Assembly: GCF_016925675.1 (NCBI RefSeq)
Contig: NZ_CP070507.1
Location: forward strand, 124,001-188,000
DNA from: Pseudomonas hygromyciniae
GTDB taxonomy: Bacteria; Pseudomonadota; Gammaproteobacteria; Pseudomonadales; Pseudomonadaceae
Reading direction: 5' to 3'
Length of the DNA stretch: 64,000 nucleotides
A program made the translations under genes and the position numbers. Positions 1-8,200 of the stretch are shown piece after piece (the stretch's first letter is position 1; the number at the start of each line of letters is the position of its first letter). The notes below the pieces were generated by a model. It made no database searches. It was given only the letters and a program-made list of their open reading frames with translations, and was not told where the DNA came from.

Positions 1-121
1 CGTCTTCTCGCACTGAAAAAAGAACCTGCCGGAGTTGGCTCCCATGGGCAACGCCTATGAAATCGCCGTTTGGTAGCACCGGCGGGAATAACCTACCGTC
101 ATCTCTTTTTCTAAACTCCAA
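1..121 (-). CDS. Partial hypothetical protein at window edge
   Basis: An open frame with protein-like composition (contains PPVLPNGDFIGVAHGSQ) runs off the left edge. No ATG is available; the only start seen is a TTG at 121 inside the end of the upstream small gene, which would be translationally coupled. I do not recognise the product and only about 40 residues are visible. Confidence 0.3.
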   Translation of the reverse strand, partial: MEFRKRDDGRLFPPVLPNGDFIGVAHGSQLRQVLFSVRED

Positions 122-278
122 ATGTCACCGCCTGTTCATTGCCGTGTTTCGCCGGCTCTTTATGTTCGATATCACGCTGGTGACAACCAATGCTGACTTG
201 ATCGACAAGCTTACGCAGCAAGCGATGCCGGTAATGCACATGCCAGGAAAAATCATCCCGTGGATCGCTGATGTCCAT
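111..278 (-). CDS. Small hypothetical protein (55 aa)
   Basis: A 55-residue hydrophilic ORF beginning MDISDPRDDF, rich in His, Arg and Asp. It starts with ATG at 278, with a weak CGGAG-like sequence directly upstream, 28 nt after the stop of the small membrane protein at 307-504, so the two may be co-transcribed. No signal peptide or membrane segment is visible. I do not recognise the family. Confidence 0.4.
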   Translation of the reverse strand: MDISDPRDDFSWHVHYRHRLLRKLVDQVSIGCHQRDIEHKEPAKHGNEQAVTFGV

Positions 279-306
279 GCTCCGAGGTATGGCAGGTTCG
301 CGAAGA

Positions 307-504
307 TCATTCGCTTGGCCCTCCCCTTACGCTCGCATATTTGCCAGCCAAGGCTTTCATCGCCGCCCGCAGTTTCGCGCAGTCGGTTTTCGCATCGCTG
401 AGTACATACCTCGATCCGTAGCAGGTCAGCCAGGCGGTTGCTAACCCGGCACTCAATGCGCCGATTGATCCAAGCAGTAGTTCCAGTTGTTCGCTCCCGT
501 GCAT
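307..504 (-). CDS. Small membrane protein (65 aa)
   Basis: The 65-residue product has one predicted membrane span near residues 9-30 (LLLGSIGALSAGLATAWL) and a basic C-terminal tail. A GGGAG Shine-Dalgarno sequence lies 8 nt before the ATG, which supports translation. It is followed by another small ORF on the same strand. Size and shape would fit a holin-like or lysis-accessory protein, but nothing specific supports that, so the function is left open. Confidence 0.5.
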   Translation of the reverse strand: MHGSEQLELLLGSIGALSAGLATAWLTCYGSRYVLSDAKTDCAKLRAAMKALAGKYASVRGGPSE

Positions 505-828
505 GAGATTTACTCCCTCTCAATCCTGGCTGCTTACTCCAGCCCGCAAATTTGCGTTGTGCCAATGCTCCCACCATCGCAATCAATCCCAAGGATTTAG
601 TGCGCTCCGAATCCGCTAGCTGCCCTCTCCCGTCCGCAGGCGTTTTCTCACTTCCGATACACCGCCTTCCCCCGCTTCGCGACACAGGTTTAAAGTTTTG
701 AGCCCCACTCCCCATCTTTTATTTATGGAAGTCTGAGGTGTAACTTCCCATAGAGAGCAGCCTTTCACGCGGTCAATCCGCGTTTTTGGCTTTAAGCCCG
801 CTCCATGCGGCTTTCAGGCATATCGAGC

Positions 829-1024
829 GTGAAGGGGTGTCGTCATGGAGTGTCGTCATGGGAAATTGGCGTTGTGAAGAGGTGTCGTGAAGAGGTGTCG
901 TGGCTGAAAGCCGCATGGCACGCGGCTTGTGGGTTTTGCCACGTCCTGGTTCGGTAGCCCGTATACGTGAAGAGGTGTCGTCATGGGAAATCGGCGTTGT
1001 GAAGGGGTGTCGTGAAGAGATGTC
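829..1024. repeat. Iteron-like repeat block (candidate parC or oriT)
   Basis: Six copies of a 13-bp unit GTGAAGRGRTGTC occur at 829-841, 874-886, 887-899, 967-979, 999-1011 and 1012-1024. Two adjacent pairs are tandem without spacer. A larger unit (about 56 bp, starting GTGTCGTCATGGGAAAT) is duplicated at about 850 and 975, 125 bp apart. The shorter motif TGTCGTCAT also recurs at 1651 and, imperfectly, at 1735 upstream of parM. Location between small genes and mobI/parMR suggests a plasmid centromere bound by the ParR-like protein, or part of oriT. Which one cannot be decided from sequence. Confidence 0.6.
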
Positions 1025-1053
1025 GCAGCCTGACTACCGTAATACAGCACTAC

Positions 1054-1527
1054 TTAGCGCCGGTCCTCCGCGAGAATGACCACCCTTTGCTCAACTGACG
1101 CTACCCTCGTCGCTGCTGCGATCAGCGATCTGCGGATCTTCTGGAGCATTGAACCGGCTACCCGTATCTCCCGAAGCTGTAGCTCATAACCACGCACGAT
1201 AGGGTTCAAGCTGCCTTTCACAAAGTTGAAGCCATTCAGCGGGTAATTGCTACCCCGTCCCTTATCTAGGGTAGTGATCTTCTGACTGCCGTTCTTCCCG
1301 TCGCCCTTGATTAGCTCAATTTTCACCCAGTTAAACGAGTAAGCATTGGGGCTCGACTGCTTGACATTGATGCCAATGGGGATATGCCCAGGCTTGCCCG
1401 CATGAAGATCCAATGCTGTCTTGAAAAAGGCTTCCCGCAAATCCTCCGCACGCTCAACGAGAACTGCATACATCCGATCAATTTCAGCTACTGCTGGGTG
1501 CTTGGGTGCTTCAGAGGGTGAGTTCAT
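1054..1527 (-). CDS. mobI: MobI-like conjugative transfer protein
   Basis: The 157-residue protein has an N-terminal helical part, a beta-rich middle (IPIGINVKQSSPNAYSFNWVKIEL) and a C-terminal helix-rich part with a conserved-looking KGRGSNYPLNGF segment. This layout is what I recall for MobI of SXT and IncA/C elements, which is encoded beside oriT and assists the MOBH relaxase. I chose ATG 1527 rather than an upstream start because AAGGAG lies 6 nt before it. A transfer-type box is centred 71 nt upstream and the repeat block follows the gene, so context agrees. Family identity is inferred and needs a profile search. Confidence 0.55.
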   Translation of the reverse strand: MNSPSEAPKHPAVAEIDRMYAVLVERAEDLREAFFKTALDLHAGKPGHIPIGINVKQSSPNAYSFNWVKIELIKGDGKNGSQKITTLDKGRGSNYPLNGFNFVKGSLNPIVRGYELQLREIRVAGSMLQKIRRSLIAAATRVASVEQRVVILAEDRR

Positions 1528-1585
1528 GTGTTGCTCCTTTGTGGATGGGAGCATTTTGCGGGTCGACAGAGAAGGCGCGGATCGT

Positions 1586-1610
1586 TTTCAGACGCTAAAA
1601 CGTCCTGAAA
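1586..1610 (-). promoter_or_regulatory. Transfer-regulon box A
   Basis: A 25-bp near-palindrome running TTTC to GAAA with arms TTTCAGAC and GTCCTGAAA and a core of CTAAAA. Its centre (1598) lies 71 nt upstream of the mobI start. It is one of eight similar sites in the window. Confidence 0.65.
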
Positions 1611-1788
1611 ACGAAGCCCAAAGCTTTCAGGAAGGCTGATTATTACGGTGTGTCGTCATCTGGTGACCGGGTGATGCAGATATAGCGCTTGGGATTCTTT
1701 GGATATGGGGTTTCATGTGCTGCGGGGTCATGCGCGTCGTCATCTGACGCACTTCTTTTGTCATTTTTTTGCTGGGAGCGGCATACGA

Positions 1789-2769
1789 ATGGGTAACGCC
1801 TTAGGTCTGGATATTGGTTACAGCAACGTCATTTGCGTTTTTGGCAGTGGCGATGGGCAACCGGAGTCGATTATTCGTCCCTCGCAGGCCGCTCCCTTGA
1901 GCGTTCTGCCTGGGGATTCTGGGTTACGCCCCGGTGAAGTAATCGTTGAAGTTGATGGCGCGCCCTGGGTGGCATTTGCCGCGCCCGGCCGAGTTCAGGA
2001 TGGACGAGAGCTGCACGAGGACTACACTTCCTCGCACGCCTATGAGGCCCTATTTAAGGGGGCTCTGCTTCATGCGGCCGGTGATAAAGACGTGATTGAC
2101 TGCTTAGTAACTGGCCTTCCTGTCTCGCAGGCTCGCGATAAGCCCTATGTAGAAGCCCTGATGAAGCGTATGACCGGGACGCATCGGATTACGCCCAAGC
2201 GAGAGGTTACGGTTAAGCAAGTAGAGGTTGTTGCTCAGCCTATCGGGACTCTGACGGAGATTTACTGCAACTCAGATGCTTCGGAAGTTATTGAGGAGTC
2301 AGTTTCAATCATTATTGATCCGGGGTTTTTCAGTGTTGATTGGGTGGTATTTGACCATCGCGAGCTAGTAGTAAACTCCAGCAGCAGCAGCCTCAAAGCT
2401 ATGTCTGTTGTACTTGAAGCATGCAACGAAGAAATTGCGAAGGATCATGGCGGTATTCCTGGTGTAGAAAAGATCGAACATGCGCTTCAGTCGGGTAAGT
2501 CTTACATTTTGATTTATGGCCGCAAAGTTGAACTATCTGAATATCTCGAGCGTGCTGCCGAACGTGTTATCCCATCCGTCTTCACTGAGATCAAACAAGG
2601 ACTTCGATTCCTGAAGGGGCGCGCTATCGACTGTGTGATTCTCGGCGGTGGGGGAGCCTCATTGTATGAGCCATATGCTAGAAAAGAATTCCCCGATGCG
2701 TTGGTAGTTAAGCCCGTTAATAGTGTAAAAAGCAATGCCGAAGGTTTCTGGCATATAGCACGCTCTTAA
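1789..2769 (+). CDS. parM: ParM/StbA-type actin-like partition ATPase
   Basis: The 326-residue protein opens with an actin-fold phosphate-1 motif (GLDIGYSNVICVFG) and continues with LVTGLPVSQA, an IDPGFFSVDWVVF segment (phosphate-2-like) and CVILGGGGASLY (adenosine region). This is the StbA/ParM pattern: filaments that push plasmid copies apart. ATG 1789 is chosen because the actin fold begins directly after it and GGGAG lies upstream; the longer frame from 1699 adds an unlikely extension. A ribbon-helix-helix-like partner follows 36 nt downstream, giving a type II partition operon with the repeat block as candidate centromere. Confidence 0.8.
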   Translation: MGNALGLDIGYSNVICVFGSGDGQPESIIRPSQAAPLSVLPGDSGLRPGEVIVEVDGAPWVAFAAPGRVQDGRELHEDYTSSHAYEALFKGALLHAAGDKDVIDCLVTGLPVSQARDKPYVEALMKRMTGTHRITPKREVTVKQVEVVAQPIGTLTEIYCNSDASEVIEESVSIIIDPGFFSVDWVVFDHRELVVNSSSSSLKAMSVVLEACNEEIAKDHGGIPGVEKIEHALQSGKSYILIYGRKVELSEYLERAAERVIPSVFTEIKQGLRFLKGRAIDCVILGGGGASLYEPYARKEFPDALVVKPVNSVKSNAEGFWHIARS

Positions 2770-2805
2770 TTAAACGGCTGCGCAGGGAAGCGCTGAGGAG
2801 GGAAT

Positions 2806-3078
2806 GTGGATAAAACGATGAGACTACAATGTCGAGTCACGCCAGCGACACAAGAATTGCACGCGCATCTTGAAACTATTGACCCCGATTATCGGGGCAA
2901 AAGGCTTGTTGCAATGGCAGCACTGTATCTAAGTATGATTAGCGCGACCGAAGATACTAAAAGCAAGCAGGCTGATACTCAGCAGAATAATAATGTCTCT
3001 GAGGGCAGAAAAGAACCAATTAGTAATGAGCCAACGTCTCGCCCAGTTGCTAACTGGATAAGGGGGGCTAATGTTTAA
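2806..3078 (+). CDS. parR: ParR/StbB-like partition DNA-binding protein
   Basis: A 90-residue protein with an N-terminal ribbon-helix-helix-like stretch (MRLQCRVTP followed by two helices up to about residue 45) and a polar, disordered tail rich in Gln and Asn. It follows the actin-like ATPase and so probably binds the centromere and couples it to the filament. The start is GTG 2806, preceded by GAGGAGGG at good spacing. Its end overlaps the transglycosylase gene by 8 nt, suggesting translational coupling. The role is inferred from position and fold pattern. Confidence 0.6.
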   Translation: MDKTMRLQCRVTPATQELHAHLETIDPDYRGKRLVAMAALYLSMISATEDTKSKQADTQQNNNVSEGRKEPISNEPTSRPVANWIRGANV

Positions 3079-3634
3079 TATCCGCGCCAGCTCCTTTATT
3101 GCTGTCTATGCATGCATTGCTATATTTAATTCAGCAAGCGCTAATGGGTTTTCATTAAAAGGGACAATGTGGGAGCGAGCCTCAAAGGCCTCCGCATGCA
3201 AGCCGGACCCACTGCTTCTATATTCACTGGCCCTGAATGAATCTAAAACTTCCGCCGGAAAAGGGATGGTTGCACCACACCCATTTGCGCTTCGGAACGC
3301 GCCTAGTGGTGCCCTGTACCCTAATACCTATATGGATGCCAAGGTTGTACTCGGCAAGTATATTGCCGAAGACATTCTGACCGATATAGGGATTATGCAA
3401 ATAAATTACCGTTGGAATGGTAATCGAGTAGCGCGCCCAGAGCTTCTTCTTGACCCTGAAGTAAACATCCGAATTGGTGCCCAGATACTTTGCGAGTCGA
3501 TTGCGCAATACCCTGTCGATATGCAACTTGCTATTGGCGGGTACCATACTCGAAACCCTAGGCGGGAACTTGACGCACGCCAGTATGCGAGTAATGTGCT
3601 CAGCATTTGGCGTTCACTACAGCGTTTGAAGTAA
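3071..3634 (+). CDS. Lytic transglycosylase, VirB1/PilT-like
   Basis: 187 residues with an N-terminal signal peptide (hydrophobic to about residue 24, ASANG). The SLT-type signatures are visible: a Glu in LALNESK as candidate catalytic acid, then DIGIMQINYRWN, and a C-terminal IGGYHTRNPRR segment followed by YASNVL. These enzymes open peptidoglycan for assembly of the transfer envelope complex. It overlaps parR by 8 nt and precedes the transcriptional regulator by 10 nt, so partition, wall remodelling and regulation appear to share a transcript. Confidence 0.7.
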   Translation: MFNIRASSFIAVYACIAIFNSASANGFSLKGTMWERASKASACKPDPLLLYSLALNESKTSAGKGMVAPHPFALRNAPSGALYPNTYMDAKVVLGKYIAEDILTDIGIMQINYRWNGNRVARPELLLDPEVNIRIGAQILCESIAQYPVDMQLAIGGYHTRNPRRELDARQYASNVLSIWRSLQRLK

Positions 3635-3644
3635 GGGCAAAGAC

Positions 3645-4679
3645 ATGCGGGTTAAGATCAATGCATCGATGATACAAATGGGTCTGCGCTGGCTAACGTC
3701 TGGCTTGCGAGATTTCAATGTAATTCTCGCCGAGCAACGATTGACTCAAAGCGATATGGTTTGGCTTTCTTCTTTGAGCGCAAACCAGCGTCAGTTAAAC
3801 GCTGTAGATGCCCTTCCCGTTTCCCTCTACCGTGTTCACTACAATACTTTGAAGGTTGGTAGGGGGTACCTGGACGATGAGGAATTCCGAGAAATCGGTA
3901 ACAAAATGGTCATGTTCATGGAGTTTTGTCACTTCTCACGCGTCAATCAGACAAGCCCAATTCTTGCTGTGGGTCTCGACGATGTTGGGTATCGGGTGTT
4001 CGAGGCGGGTTCTTTCGACTCTCGCATGATGTTGGTAAGCCGCGGCGGGTTCTCTATTGGCACAAGATGCAACCTCAGGAGACTGAGGATGAACATGTCA
4101 TCACCAGACGATCAATTGAGGGACGTAACCACAGTATTGCTTGGTGACCTCCGGTACTTCCTCAAGCCAGGCGTAAGTGGTATCGGTCGGGTCAAAGACT
4201 ATCCGTCCACAATGCCTCTAGATGTGATCGCGACAGAGTTGCTTCAGCAGAAGCTACAGCCAAAGCTTGTAGCGCAATGGACAGGATTGAATGCTGACGA
4301 GGTAGTCCGGATGAAGCGCTCTTTGCTTCGTGATACACCCCTTGTACAGTCTCAAAGCGGTCGAATACAGGCACCGAATAAGACCTTGGCTGAGAGCCCG
4401 CTTCACTGCCTGCTCTACCTCACTGTGTACAGGCTTCTCGCCGACAATCCACTCCGCCGGACGAATGCTCGGGCGGTGGTTGCGGCTCATCGTGAGTACG
4501 TGGATCTGTGTAAAGCGGTTGGCATCCCGGCCAGTGAGTTGATCTCCCCTTCCAATGGCTACCAGCTCAGCAACGCAATGAAGACCGGTGACATCACCCT
4601 CACATCCTGCAGCAAGTGCAAGGAAATCAACGCTCGTTACGCGCTGAAACCCGGCCGATGCATCTGGTGTAACCACTGA
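3645..4679 (+). CDS. Fused FlhD-FlhC-like transcriptional activator
   Basis: The C-terminal half resembles FlhC/SetC/AcaC: a helical TGLNADEVVRMKRSLL segment, a middle helical part, and a zinc-binding C-terminus with Cys322, Cys325, Cys339 and Cys342 (CSKC and CIWC). Residues about 18-75 (LRDFNVILAEQRLTQSD onward) resemble FlhD, in which a DINLSYLLLAQRLI-type helix opens the protein. At 344 residues it is far longer than FlhC (about 190). In SXT and IncA/C, separate SetD-SetC or AcaD-AcaC activate transfer operons; here both halves seem to be one polypeptide. The eight palindromic boxes are its likely targets. The fusion reading is inferred by eye. Confidence 0.65.
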   Translation: MRVKINASMIQMGLRWLTSGLRDFNVILAEQRLTQSDMVWLSSLSANQRQLNAVDALPVSLYRVHYNTLKVGRGYLDDEEFREIGNKMVMFMEFCHFSRVNQTSPILAVGLDDVGYRVFEAGSFDSRMMLVSRGGFSIGTRCNLRRLRMNMSSPDDQLRDVTTVLLGDLRYFLKPGVSGIGRVKDYPSTMPLDVIATELLQQKLQPKLVAQWTGLNADEVVRMKRSLLRDTPLVQSQSGRIQAPNKTLAESPLHCLLYLTVYRLLADNPLRRTNARAVVAAHREYVDLCKAVGIPASELISPSNGYQLSNAMKTGDITLTSCSKCKEINARYALKPGRCIWCNH

Positions 4680-4706
4680 GTCCCATCCAGGAAAAGCTGT
4701 TCGCAA

Positions 4707-4735
4707 CCCATCCCCTCGCGTTGGGGCTTTTTCCG
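4707..4735 (+). terminator. Probable terminator after the FlhDC-like gene
   Basis: A short CCCC...GGGG hairpin followed by CTTTTTCC lies just after the regulator stop codon. The stem is only about 4-5 bp, so strength is uncertain. Confidence 0.4.
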
Positions 4736-4782
4736 TTTGGGTTTTCCCCTGGTGGTGAGATTATGTTGGTGAGACGAACCCA

Positions 4783-5157
4783 ATGGTGACCGAGATGCGA
4801 AACGATAAAGTTGAGTGCCAGTGCTGTAAGAAGATGATGGTCCCGAAGGTGATTACTAGCGCCCCGTTCTACATCAGCGGTGTGCCTATTGGAGGCCGCG
4901 ATCCAGAGTCCTCAGTTTGTCCGTTTTGCCTCTCGCCGAAGTGGATGCTTACAGAAGACCAGGTCCTTACCGGTGCGAAGGCGAATGCTGAGTTCTTCGG
5001 CATCATGGTGCTCATTATGATCAACATTGTTGTGTTCACCCGTTTGGGTGCTCAAGCATTGTGTGTGAGCGCTGGTCTGTCCGTTATGCTGTTCCTGTTC
5101 CGAGTTCGCATCGCTAAGGCAATGAAGGATCGACTGGCTGGAATCTTCAAGGGGTAA
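4783..5157 (+). CDS. Zinc-ribbon membrane protein (124 aa)
   Basis: Two Cys pairs (CQCC near residue 13 and CPFC near residue 46) form an apparent zinc ribbon at the N-terminus. Two hydrophobic spans follow at about residues 70-88 and 90-105, then a basic tail. I do not recognise the family. It is the last + strand gene before the convergent traG operon and is separated from it by a strong bidirectional terminator. An internal ATG (residue 5) is a possible alternative start. Confidence 0.55.
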   Translation: MVTEMRNDKVECQCCKKMMVPKVITSAPFYISGVPIGGRDPESSVCPFCLSPKWMLTEDQVLTGAKANAEFFGIMVLIMINIVVFTRLGAQALCVSAGLSVMLFLFRVRIAKAMKDRLAGIFKG

Positions 5158-5178
5158 AGCATGTGGTTGGTTAAAAAA

Positions 5179-5200
5179 AAGGCCGGGGAATCCCGGCCTT
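5179..5200. terminator. Bidirectional terminator
   Basis: Perfect stem AAGGCCGGG / CCCGGCCTT with a GAAT loop, with an A-run on one side and a T-rich tract on the other. It sits between the convergent zinc-ribbon gene and traG. Confidence 0.8.
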
Positions 5201-5220
5201 GTTGTTTGAGTTTAAATCAT

Positions 5221-8200
5221 CTAGTCAGTATTAATCCCCGTAGGTCGTTGTGGTTTTGGGGCAGCCGGTGCCGCTGATGAAGGTGCTGGAACAGATTGGG
5301 TTGATTGCCTGGTCGGACCCTGGGTTGGAACTTGAACGGTCTCCTGACTGGTCGGGCCAGGTGATGGAATTTGTGGAACGTCCTCACTACCCGGCCCGTG
5401 GGATGGAATTTGTGGAACGTCCTCACTTCCCGGCCCGTGGGATGGCATTTGAGGCACAGCCTCACTTCCCGGCCCGTGGGATGGCATTTGAGGCACAGCC
5501 TCACTTCCCGGCCCGTGGGATGGCATTTGAGGCACAGCCTCACTTCCCGGCCCGTGGGATGGCATTTGAGGCACGTCCTCAGGTGATGGCGCTTGGTGCG
5601 TCTGATAGTGCACTGCGGCCCTTGAATCAGCGAGCGCTGTAAGGGTCGGATAGGAACCACTTTCGGGGGCTTTTGCAGCATCATCGATCGCGGTGATGGC
5701 CCCAGCGATGTAGTTGGTATCCCGAATGCCTTGGCTACGGTAGTAACCATTCAGCTCACGGTAGGCATCCCCCTCGGTCGATCCAAACTCGCCAGTAGCC
5801 TTGGCGGCAAAGTACTGCGCTTCCTCGGGTTTCAGCCCTTGATTGATACCAATGTCGTAATAGTTCTCGAGTTTTTCACTATCGGAGCCGCTGCGGAAGG
5901 CACCAGCAATCGTATTGATCCCTGTAAAAGCTCCATTAGCACCATTAGCTACAACGCTGCCTAGATTCGTACCTTGGCTCGCAGCTTGCCCCCTTGCTGC
6001 CAATGTTTCATATGCAGCTTGGGAAGAACGGTTACTCACGTGATCCTGATTTTGCGAGTTCGCATCAATCACTGGATCCATATTCTCGGAGTTTCGCTGC
6101 CCAATAACCGTCGCGCCATCCTCCTTCGTAGCTTGATAGCCACTGGCATTCATGTCATTTGAACTTGCATAGGCCCCAGCATTTGAGTTCCATTTTGCAT
6201 CAAGCTTGCCCGCGATGGCGTCGGTGCCGGCAGTGGCCTTGGCGGCACTGCTTGTGAGACCAGCGTTCGAGTTTGCGTCTCCTTGGTTGACGTTAAAATC
6301 GAATGGGTTGTATTGGCTCATCAAGAGATCACCAAGACGTCCGTCCTGATTGATCGCACGAATTGCTGCCATCGCGCGACGCTCGCTCGTATCTTTCGAC
6401 ATGTCTTGGATGCTCTGGCTTCCAAAGGCTTGCTCATACAACTCTTTACCCGACTCTGTTTGCCCCGCGATTTTCTCAAGAGCCAGGCCAGTTTCATTAC
6501 GCCCCAACCCTCGGGTGAGTGCCTTGACGCCGGCGTCTCTAAGAGAGAGAGATTGGCCTGCTTTAATCGTGTCTTGTAGCGAAGAGGCTTGATTGTAGGT
6601 CTGTTGAGCTTGAATCGCGCTTGAACGAGTCTTCCCGATTTCGTCGGTATTTGAAGCGCTCTGCTGAGCCAATGCGCTGCTCGAGAATGCGTCACCAGTA
6701 GCGAAGGTGAGCACATTCGAATCTGTTGATTGGACGGACTGCGTGAGCTGGGCCAGCGCCTTCTCTGCTTTGGCCCTGTTTTCCTGGGTCATAGTGTCAG
6801 CGGAGGTGTTATCTGTTCGCTTAAGTCCGCCAAACGGAGTTGAAACCCCCATCGCAGCGTTAGAGGTAGCCTGATTAAGTGACGATTCGGACAAGCCGAG
6901 ACTGCGCAAGGATTCCTTTGCTTCGTTATAGGATGCATTTGAGCTGAGGGCAGAACTTGCTGAAAGGTTTTCCCCAATCTGCGCGAGCGCCTGTCGTCCC
7001 GTGCCCGACGAACTGAGTTGTTGCCCGGCTGCCTTGAGACTTTCCTGGTACTGCGACGTAGCAGTTTGTGAAGCCATACTTGCACTCTGCACCACAGAAC
7101 TTGCTGCCTGCTCACTACTGATAGTTTCTGCAAGCTGCGTAGTGCCTGTTTTGGCAACACCTGTGCTCACCTGATCAGATGTGAAGGAAGCATTCGTGCT
7201 TAGAACAGGAGCGCTCGCCTGAGATCGAGGATTAACGTCCTCGGACTTGAATTTGTCACCAGACGTCATCTGACCCATAAGACTGTTTGCAACCATTGCA
7301 GAGCCGGAAACAATGAACAGTGCCAAGGGTGGCACCGAGGCGGCAAGCAGACCGCCAATGCCCAATGCCTTGCCGATGGCTTTGTCTATATCCATCAGTT
7401 GGAGCATTGCAAAACCAGGCCCTGTCGGGTCGTATCCGTTGAATACCGCCTCCATTTGGGCTCCTGCATACCAAAGGGTAAAGGCGTTCACGATACTTAG
7501 CAGAGGCATCCACAAGCCCACCGCTAGAGGAAGCACCAGGTATTTTCCAAGAATTGACAGTCCGGGCCCTCCCAGGAGAAGAGCGAAAGCAAGGAATGGG
7601 GTCATGGCGTAGAGCATTCCTTCAAAGAAGGCAATCATCGGCCTCATGTAATGCTTGAAGCTATCCCCTTTCCCCGCCCACTGGATTTCTTGCTGATTTA
7701 GCGACTCTCGGAGAGCCATAGCTGCTCTTTGCTCTTGCCAATGGTTCATAGCGTCGACACGAGAATCATTGAAAATTGGCGCAATCAGGGACGTCAAAAC
7801 GTAGTCTTGAGCTGATTTGCTGCTCAGTGCAAGACTTTGAATAGCCTGATCAGTGGCCACTTGAACCTGGACGCCACTTGTCATCCGGTTGGTCTTGACC
7901 TCTTCGCTAAAACCTTTCTGAAGAATGTCCCCCAGGACGTCCGTGTAGACATTCTGCAAATGCGCGTTAAGGAACGAGCGCGCCTCTGCACAGCTTTTCA
8001 TCGCGCCAGCTGTTCCATCATAAACGTAGATGAACATCGACGAGTTTTGGTTAGACAACACCTGCGACCAACCAGGTGCCCGGTAAAGATCAGTCAAGGT
8101 CTTATCGGTCCGCAGCGCAACTGGGTTCAGGGAGCAGAATGTCATGTACTCATTCACTGATCGTGGGAGATCCCACCCTTCTGATTTCCGATAGTTCTGG

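Noticed and set aside
57..401. 114-codon + strand ORF at the left end
   Set aside because: No ribosome binding site; it overlaps two better-supported minus-strand small genes.
125..715. 196-codon minus-strand ORF
   Set aside because: Arg/Ser-rich, no Shine-Dalgarno at its start, and it covers the 65-aa and 55-aa genes in another frame.
856..1050. 64-codon minus-strand ORF over the iterons
   Set aside because: It is merely a translation of the DNA repeats.
5358..5593. Possible CRISPR array
   Set aside because: Repeats are contiguous, in frame and coding, with no unique spacers. No CRISPR array was seen elsewhere in the window either.
5250..5642. + strand ORF with EAQPHFPARGMAF repeats
   Set aside because: Antisense shadow of the traG tandem repeat.
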